DNA of 12,008 bases, taken from NCBI GenBank assembly GCA_027347805.1, contig DAIEQP010000416.1:1-12008 (forward strand), in the 5' to 3' direction. The notes under the pieces were generated by a model. It made no database searches. It was not told where the DNA came from and saw nothing but the letters and a program-made list of their open reading frames with translations. Positions 6,760-12,008 of the stretch are shown here, one piece after another (the stretch's first letter is position 1; every line of letters begins with the position of its first letter). The DNA is from Ignavibacteria bacterium. GTDB lineage: Bacteria > Bacteroidota > Ignavibacteria > Ignavibacteriales > Melioribacteraceae. Made by a program: the position numbers and the translations under genes.

Positions 6760-7222
6760 AAATAAGATCAGCGAAGGTAGCATCGATTACTTTGGTTAAA
6801 TCCGACGGATTTAGGTTCAACTGCATTCCTCTAATACCAGCACTGCAGTAAATATTATCATGAAGCTGGGCTGTTTCATCAATGAAAGTGGGAAATTGTT
6901 TTTTCATACCAATAGGAGAGCAGCCACCGCGAATATAACCGGTTAACGGCTGTAACTCTTTTACTTTGATCATTTCTATGCTTTTACTGGAGGAAGCGCG
7001 TGCAGCTTTTTTTAGATTCAACTCAAAATTACCCGGAATGACAAAAACAATTATCTCGCTTTTTTCATTTCGGGTAACAAGAGTTTTGAAGACTTGTTCG
7101 GGTTCGGCATTTATTTTTTGAGCAACAGTTACAGCATCAAGTTCTTCTTCACTTGATTCATATTCAAGAGTTGAATGAGAAATTTTATTCGCTTCAAGAA
7201 TTCTTACTGCATTTGTTTTCAT
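6758..7222 (-). CDS. ybaK: Cys-tRNA(Pro)/YbaK-type aminoacyl-tRNA deacylase
   Basis: Free-standing cytoplasmic editing factor of the YbaK/EbsC family. Family members hydrolyse Cys-tRNA(Pro) made when ProRS mistakenly activates cysteine, and some act on other mischarged tRNAs. The 154 residues are full length for the family. Signatures: VFKTLV at 44-49 with K46, the position of the essential lysine in Haemophilus YbaK; VIPGNFELNLKKAA at 60-73; TGYIRGGCSPIG at 93-104; and SAGIRG at 126-131. The gene overlaps the protease gene before it by one base (TAATG), with no Shine-Dalgarno, so it is probably translated by reinitiation after the protease. The same window carries proS, the partner enzyme in the known pathway, but at a distance and on the other strand. 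The exact substrate (Cys-tRNA(Pro) or a relative) is inferred from the family. Confidence 0.92.
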   Translation of the reverse strand: MKTNAVRILEANKISHSTLEYESSEEELDAVTVAQKINAEPEQVFKTLVTRNEKSEIIVFVIPGNFELNLKKAARASSSKSIEMIKVKELQPLTGYIRGGCSPIGMKKQFPTFIDETAQLHDNIYCSAGIRGMQLNLNPSDLTKVIDATFADLI

Positions 7223-9312
7223 TAATCAGCAGCCAGCTTTGAATTTCCCTTTTTCAACAAAATAAAATCTGCTAAAATTTTTCCGCTCTCTTTAAGCTCG
7301 TAATCAGTCTTTGAAGAATTTTGAGCAGTCACTTCTTTCTTATCTTCAATCTTAAGTCCAACAAGATTAGCGCGCTCTTCTTCTCTTTTTTTCCTTTTAG
7401 CTTCCAACTCCTCTCTTTGAGCTTTACGAACTTCTTTATTTAATGAAAACTCTTTTTGTTCTCGAGCTTCATTATATTCTTTTATTTCATCAAGCATTAA
7501 TTGGAATTCAGGATCGTTCTTTGCTCTTTCATCGTGTTTTTTCTTCAACACAGGAATTAATTTTGTAAAATTTCCAAATGGAACATATTGTGAGGAAGCA
7601 ATTTGATCCCAAGGCAAAGCACTTGGCCTTGAAGCTTCGCTATAATCGTCTGCACCTTTCGCAGTTGGAAAAATAATATCAGGAGTAACTCCTTTTCTCT
7701 GAGTGCTGCTTCCGGTTATTCTATAAAATTTAGCCTGCGTTAATTTAAGCTGCCCGGCTTTTCTTCCTTCTACCCTAAAAAATATAGAAGGATCAATCAT
7801 ATTTTGTACGGTTCCTTTTCCATAAGTTTTTTCGCCTAAAATCAGTCCTCGTCCATAATCTTGAATAGCAGCTGAAAAAATTTCCGAAGCAGATGCACTG
7901 TACCGATCAGTAATAACAGCAAGAGGGCCATCATAAACAATCGACGGATCAGGATCGGTATCTACTTCAACATTATCTCTTGCATCTCTTACCTGGACAA
8001 TGGGACCTTCCTTTATAAACAAACCGGTAAGTTGAATTGCTTCCTGCAAAGAGCCGCCACCATTTGCACGAAGATCCATAATCATTCCATCAACGTTTTC
8101 TTCATTAAACTTTTTGATTATTTCTCTAACATCCCTGGTAGTACTTTTGTAATCAGGCTTACCAAGGCGCTGCCCTTCGAAATCAGTATAGAATGATGGG
8201 AGTTTAATAACGCCCAGTTTGAAATTTTTCCCTTCATAATCAAAATTCAGTATTTCACTTTTAGCAGCCTGTTCTTCCAATTTTATCTGATCACGAACAA
8301 GAGAAATTTCTTTTGCAGGTGCATTGTCGCCATCTTCTTTTTTAATTATCTGCAGCCGAACAACTGTTCCCTTTTTTCCGCGGATAAGCTGAATTGTATC
8401 ATCAAGTCTCCAACCAATCACATCTACAAATTCTCCCTCATCTCCCTGGCAAACGCCGACAATTTTATCACCTTCATGAACCAAATTACTCTTTTGAGCG
8501 GGGCCTCCCGGAACCACACTTGCAACGACCGTGTAATCACCTTCCTGGCGTAATTGAGCACCAATTCCTTCCAGAGATAATTTCATTGAGATACTAAATG
8601 CATCCGAAGCAGTAGGAGAGAAATAATCTGTATGCGGATCAAAAACTTGTGTAATCGAATTCATATAAATTGAAAAAACATCTTCTGCTTCATACTGTAA
8701 AACAGCTTTATGAAAATTCTGATATCTTTTTAACAAATCTGAATTTGCTTTCTTTTCATTTGTTCCCCCAAGAATCAACTGCAGCGCATCATTTTTAAGA
8801 CGGAGCCGCCATATTTCATCAAGTTCATTTGTATCTTTGGCCCAATCCGCCTTTTCTCTATCAGGCTTAAAGGATTCGTTGACTGTAAAATCAAATTCGT
8901 TCTGAAGACATTTTTTTATGTATGCAATTCTTTCGCCAACTCTCTTCTTAAACAGATTGAAAATTTCAAAAGGAACATCCAGATTTCCCTGTTTGATGAA
9001 ATCATCAAATAAATATCTAAACTTTTCAAGACTCTGAATGTCTGAGTTCAGAAAATAACTTCTGGTATAGTCAAGTGTTTTTAAATATTCATCAAACACA
9101 ACAGAAGATAGAGAATCATTAAGAGGGTGTTTTTTATAATGATAATTATTCAAAAGCTGAATTAAAATTTGCCCCTCTCTTTTATAAAAATCGTCAGGGA
9201 GAATTACCTTCGTTGAATCTATTTTATGATTTTTATTCAGCACTAATTCGGGATTCTGTGCAAAAGTATTAGCTACCAAACCAATCACAAGAATTACAAG
9301 TATTTTTTTCAT
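7222..9312 (-). CDS. prc: Carboxy-terminal processing protease (Prc/Tsp, peptidase S41)
   Basis: Periplasmic tail-specific serine protease that degrades or trims envelope proteins from their C-termini. A signal peptide (MKKILVILVIGL, ending in ANTFAQ) is followed by an N-terminal helical domain (about 30-240), a PDZ domain (about 245-325, with EGIGAQL at 248-254), the S41 protease core (about 365-545) and a C-terminal helical domain with a Lys/Glu-rich segment at 612-650. The catalytic Ser-Lys dyad is visible: S474 in SASASE and K499 in GKGTVQ, 25 residues apart as in E. coli Prc, with D485 between them. The 696 residues match the long Prc subgroup. I prefer the ATG at 9312 because AAAGGA ends 7 bases before it; an ATG at 9318, six bases upstream, would leave the site 1 base away. 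The stop overlaps the ybaK start by one base. An extended -10 promoter lies upstream. Confidence 0.95.
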   Translation of the reverse strand: MKKILVILVIGLVANTFAQNPELVLNKNHKIDSTKVILPDDFYKREGQILIQLLNNYHYKKHPLNDSLSSVVFDEYLKTLDYTRSYFLNSDIQSLEKFRYLFDDFIKQGNLDVPFEIFNLFKKRVGERIAYIKKCLQNEFDFTVNESFKPDREKADWAKDTNELDEIWRLRLKNDALQLILGGTNEKKANSDLLKRYQNFHKAVLQYEAEDVFSIYMNSITQVFDPHTDYFSPTASDAFSISMKLSLEGIGAQLRQEGDYTVVASVVPGGPAQKSNLVHEGDKIVGVCQGDEGEFVDVIGWRLDDTIQLIRGKKGTVVRLQIIKKEDGDNAPAKEISLVRDQIKLEEQAAKSEILNFDYEGKNFKLGVIKLPSFYTDFEGQRLGKPDYKSTTRDVREIIKKFNEENVDGMIMDLRANGGGSLQEAIQLTGLFIKEGPIVQVRDARDNVEVDTDPDPSIVYDGPLAVITDRYSASASEIFSAAIQDYGRGLILGEKTYGKGTVQNMIDPSIFFRVEGRKAGQLKLTQAKFYRITGSSTQRKGVTPDIIFPTAKGADDYSEASRPSALPWDQIASSQYVPFGNFTKLIPVLKKKHDERAKNDPEFQLMLDEIKEYNEAREQKEFSLNKEVRKAQREELEAKRKKREEERANLVGLKIEDKKEVTAQNSSKTDYELKESGKILADFILLKKGNSKLAAD

Positions 9313-9319
9313 TAACATT

Positions 9320-9325
9320 TCCTTT
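9320..9325 (-). promoter_or_regulatory. Shine-Dalgarno that decides the prc start
   Basis: AAAGGA on the minus strand ends 7 bases before the ATG at 9312 but only 1 base before the in-frame ATG at 9318. The spacing favours the downstream start, which also begins the signal peptide with the usual MKK. Confidence 0.6.
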
Positions 9326-9337
9326 ACATTAAAATCT

Positions 9338-9346
9338 ATTATATCA
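9338..9346 (-). promoter_or_regulatory. Candidate extended -10 promoter of prc
   Basis: On the minus strand TGATATAAT is a perfect TGn-TATAAT extended -10 element, 25 bases before the prc start at 9312. No good -35 box lies at 17 bases, which extended -10 promoters tolerate. A 5-base inverted repeat (ATACT-TTC-AGTAT on the plus strand, 9346-9358) touches it and could be an operator, but it is short. No T-tailed hairpin closes the acyl-CoA ligase gene upstream, so readthrough is also possible. Confidence 0.4.
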
Positions 9347-9397
9347 TACTTTCAGTATAATCTTTTAGTTTCAAAAAAATAATTTCCCGTTTAATTT

Positions 9398-11092
9398 TTA
9401 ATCCACATAAAGAAATCTTTTAATTTTTTGTGTGGGGGTCTTTTCAAATGGTTCCCGCTGCTCAAAAATTTTACTAATCCGTGAAAAACTATTAACTCGC
9501 TCATTTATCTGAACTAGTAATTCATTAATAATATTATTGATAATTTCCCTTGCTTTGGACTCACTCAATTTTTGAATTTTATATTCATCTTCAATTTCTT
9601 CGTAGTTAAGATGAATTCGGGCAATCAATTGTTCATCTTTTTCAAGTACCAGCGACTCCAATACATAACCAAATTCATTAATAATTGATTCAATTTCTTC
9701 AGGGTAAATATTTTTTCCGTTAGGGCCAATAATTACATTTTTGGATCTTCCTTTTATGAAAAGATAACCGTCTTTATCAATTACTCCAAGGTCACCGCTT
9801 TTAAACCAGCCATCATCAGTAAAAACCTCTTTGGTTCTTTCCGGGTCTTTATAATAGCCTCTCATAACATTGGGGCCTTTGATTAAGATCTCCCCTTCTC
9901 CAGTTATAATATCTGGTTTATCAATTTTAACCTGCATCCATTTCATTGGTTTACCGGCAGCTCTATATCTAACATTCTGAGGAACAGTTCCGGTAACAAG
10001 AGGAGAAGTTTCGGTCAAACCATACCCAATAGCATAAGGAAATTCAGCTTCCTTTAAAAATCTTTCCACATCTGCAGCTAGGGAAGCTCCTCCAATACAA
10101 AACATTTTTAATTCACCGCCAAATGTCTGCATCAATTTTTTGCCGGCAATTTTATTCAGTCTTTTTCTTACCGTTGGAATTTTATACAAACTTCTTACAA
10201 TTATTTTTTTATTGAACTCCGGATAAATTCTGTTTTTATAAATTTTTTCAATAATCAGCGGCACAGCAAGCATCACTGTGGGTTTTACCTTTTTAAGTGC
10301 AGGTAAAAGCACCGCGGCAGTTGGCGGTTTATCAAGATAAGAAACTGAAGCACCCTGAATAAAAGGAACAACAAATCCTAGTGTTGATTCCATAGTATGA
10401 AATAGAGGCAGGATAGAAAGCATCCGGTCATTTTCATTAAGATCAATCATATCCAAAGTTGAAAGCGCATCAGAAACAATATTTTTGTGAGTTAGCATAA
10501 CTCCTTTAGAATGGCCGGTAGTTCCGCTGGTATATAATATCAGCGCCAAACTATCTTCCGTTACTTCTTCAGGTATTAATCCGACGAATTTTAATGCGGC
10601 TTCCTTAATTTTCGAAAATTCTTTCTTTCCGCCGGCTATAACTTCTTTCACAAAATCATTTTTTGTGTTTGGTGGAATTACGGAAAAATCGTCAAGTAAA
10701 ATTCTCGTCTGAAGATTATCGGAATCAAGATCGTCTATCTTGTTAAAATATTTAGCTGAAATAAAAATCGCTTTACATTCGGAATGTTTTATAACATGAT
10801 GAACTTCTGTCGAATGAAATTCAGTCATAATCGGTACCGCTATTGCACCAATAGTAGTAACAGCTAGGTATGCCATTCCCCAGTTAGGTTGATTTTCACT
10901 TAATATTGCAACTCTATCGCCGGCAATGATTCCTTCACTTTTAAGAAAAGCGGATACCTCTTTTACTTTTTCTTTGAATTCACTATAAGTAATTTTTTGA
11001 GAGTTAACAAATGATACAACGGGGCGATCAGAATACAATTCTGTAGAAGTATTAAAAACACAAAGAAGTGTCTGCTTTTTTAATTCTGGCAT
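9398..11092 (-). CDS. AMP-forming long-chain acyl-CoA synthetase
   Basis: Adenylate-forming enzyme predicted to activate a fatty acid to acyl-AMP and then acyl-CoA, for beta-oxidation or lipid synthesis; a soluble or membrane-associated cytoplasmic protein. Motifs, counted from the ATG at 11092 (564 residues): ATP-binding YTSGTTGHSKG at 187-197, YGLTET at 357-362, SGDLG at 432-436 with the ribose-binding Asp, KGRSKNVI at 447-454 with the hinge region, and the C-terminal catalytic lysine in TPTQKIKR at about residue 556. All essential residues are present. A TTG four codons upstream (11104) would give 568 residues; I prefer the ATG because a GAG lies 7 bases before it. The gene is 91 bases from the transporter gene upstream and 85 bases from prc downstream. 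The exact acyl chain cannot be read from sequence; long-chain is the best guess from overall resemblance to FadD/FAA-type proteins. Confidence 0.92.
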   Translation of the reverse strand: MPELKKQTLLCVFNTSTELYSDRPVVSFVNSQKITYSEFKEKVKEVSAFLKSEGIIAGDRVAILSENQPNWGMAYLAVTTIGAIAVPIMTEFHSTEVHHVIKHSECKAIFISAKYFNKIDDLDSDNLQTRILLDDFSVIPPNTKNDFVKEVIAGGKKEFSKIKEAALKFVGLIPEEVTEDSLALILYTSGTTGHSKGVMLTHKNIVSDALSTLDMIDLNENDRMLSILPLFHTMESTLGFVVPFIQGASVSYLDKPPTAAVLLPALKKVKPTVMLAVPLIIEKIYKNRIYPEFNKKIIVRSLYKIPTVRKRLNKIAGKKLMQTFGGELKMFCIGGASLAADVERFLKEAEFPYAIGYGLTETSPLVTGTVPQNVRYRAAGKPMKWMQVKIDKPDIITGEGEILIKGPNVMRGYYKDPERTKEVFTDDGWFKSGDLGVIDKDGYLFIKGRSKNVIIGPNGKNIYPEEIESIINEFGYVLESLVLEKDEQLIARIHLNYEEIEDEYKIQKLSESKAREIINNIINELLVQINERVNSFSRISKIFEQREPFEKTPTQKIKRFLYVD

Positions 11093-11183
11093 CAGACTTC
11101 TCAATTATTTGGGTGGTAAAAATACAAAAAGGGAACGGATTTGAATAATGAAAAGAGAATTAATACTCAAGCCGGATACTTTA

Positions 11184-12008
11184 TCAAACAGGATCAACAT
11201 GAACAAAAACTTTTTGAACTTCATCAATTTGTTCGAGAGCAAATCGAACAGCATTCCCAATATCGTGGGATAGTGATGTGGAGATATCTTTATCAACTTC
11301 CACATGAATTTCAATATGGAATTTATTTCCGACATAATGTGAACGAAGGTCATTAATACCTTTAACGCCTTTAATGTTCATTGTAATTTTTTTAACATTA
11401 GAATCAAACTCTTCATCTGCAGATACACCCATTAGATAATCTATGTTTTCCTTTGCTACTTCGTAACCTGATTTGAAAATAAACATGGCAACCATGATTC
11501 CTGCAATACTATCCATGTACCCAAGATTTAAAGCTGCTCCAATTACTCCAAGAAGAGCAATCGATGATGCGAGCACATCATTAATACTATCAACGGATGC
11601 GGCACGTATAGCCGGGCTTTTAAATATTTTTGCAATTCTTACCTGGTACCTATTCAATAGTACTTTTGTAAAAATTGTTATGATTAGAATAATATATACG
11701 CTTGGAATGGTGTTGATTTTTTGCGGTTCAATCAAACGCTTTACAGATTCCTCAATAATATTTATACCTACAACAAAAGCAAAAACTGATAAAATAAATG
11801 CAGCTAATGGCTGTGCTGCGTTATGCCCAAACTGATGTTTTGAATCCGGTTTTTCACGGGACATCTTAACAGCTATTTTAATTCCTATTGAAACCAAAAT
11901 ATCTGTAAATGAATTTAGAGCTTCGGAAATTACTGCTATTGAATTGGATAGAACACCAACGATTGTTTTGATTACAAAAAGAAAAATATTTATACCAAGG
12001 GCAACATT
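11184..12008 (-). CDS. Cation diffusion facilitator, Mn2+-export type (5' end missing)
   Basis: Inner-membrane metal/proton antiporter of the CDF family, partial: the frame stays open to the window edge, giving 274 residues that begin within the first transmembrane segment. Counted from the edge, transmembrane helix 2 carries NSFTD (N32, D36), the cytoplasmic loop carries KHQFGHNAAQPLAA (57-70), and helix 5 carries DSIND (D140, D144). The C-terminal cytoplasmic ferredoxin-like domain (about 195-274) has HIEIHVEVD at 231-239, SHDIGN at 247-252 and ends HVDPV. The N-D/D-D set in helices 2 and 5 is the combination I recall from Mn2+ exporters such as Bacillus MneP and pneumococcal MntE; Zn2+ carriers usually have His or Asp there. 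The usual Glu in the GHxxxE loop is Gln (Q66). The true start lies outside the window. Family is certain; the metal is inferred. Confidence 0.9.
   Translation of the reverse strand, partial: NVALGINIFLFVIKTIVGVLSNSIAVISEALNSFTDILVSIGIKIAVKMSREKPDSKHQFGHNAAQPLAAFILSVFAFVVGINIIEESVKRLIEPQKINTIPSVYIILIITIFTKVLLNRYQVRIAKIFKSPAIRAASVDSINDVLASSIALLGVIGAALNLGYMDSIAGIMVAMFIFKSGYEVAKENIDYLMGVSADEEFDSNVKKITMNIKGVKGINDLRSHYVGNKFHIEIHVEVDKDISTSLSHDIGNAVRFALEQIDEVQKVFVHVDPV

Noticed and set aside
9369..9374. TTGAAA as the -35 box of the prc promoter
   Set aside because: It is 25 bases from the TATAAT element, far beyond a workable spacer; the extended -10 explanation is simpler.
11141..11356. A 71-codon plus-strand frame near the 3' end of the transporter gene
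   Set aside because: It overlaps the conserved C-terminal domain of the transporter, and no family is recognisable.
11473..11835. A 120-codon plus-strand open frame opposite the cation transporter
   Set aside because: Its apparent hydrophobic segments are the complement of real transmembrane helices; the minus-strand frame shows conserved CDF motifs.
1..12008. A defence island, mobile element or novel biosynthetic system
   Set aside because: All sizeable frames match housekeeping or common families; I saw no transposase, integrase, phage gene, repeat array, toxin-antitoxin pair or reverse transcriptase.

Overview
This AT-rich window reads as an ordinary chromosomal stretch from a member of the Bacteroidota/Ignavibacteriota side of the FCB group. 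I infer this from the short RsmI-type methyltransferase, the DUF1569 protein, the N-terminal Nfu domain fused to a NifU C-terminal domain, and a Prc-type protease with the '-ANTFAQ' signal-peptide ending common in that group. No marker gene settles the lineage. Several genes (nfu, the 53-codon gene, prc) have clear purine-rich Shine-Dalgarno sequences and others have none, which hints at Ignavibacteria rather than typical Bacteroidia; this is only a hint. I see no rRNA, tRNA, CRISPR array, insertion sequence, phage gene or attachment site.

Left arm, plus strand (1-4527). proS (prolyl-tRNA synthetase) is closed by a strong intrinsic terminator. A tight three-gene run follows: a short RsmI-like methyltransferase, a secreted pectinesterase 10 nt later, and a DUF1569/DinB-like protein 2 nt after that. 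A 95-nt gap with a candidate promoter and a strong ribosome binding site precedes nfu, an Fe-S cluster carrier, which ends at a perfect hairpin terminator.

Right arm, minus strand (4600-12008, transcribed right to left). The order is a cation diffusion facilitator of Mn2+-exporter type (5' end outside the window), an AMP-forming long-chain acyl-CoA ligase, a Prc/Tsp-family periplasmic protease, a YbaK-type Cys-tRNA(Pro) deacylase coupled to it by a TAATG junction, an exported eight-repeat PQQ-type beta-propeller with an unusual C-terminal domain, and a 53-codon basic protein with its own promoter and ribosome binding site. The two arms converge at 4528-4600, where one hairpin probably terminates both.

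Themes: translation fidelity recurs (ProRS with an Ala-editing insertion domain, YbaK for Cys-tRNA(Pro), an rRNA methyltransferase-like protein, and a possible ribosome-associated small protein). The rest is envelope or metabolic housekeeping. There is no defence or mobile system. The items most worth a second look are the 53-codon gene, the C-terminal domain of the propeller protein, the truncated and motif-altered RsmI, and the pectinesterase sitting in a housekeeping operon.
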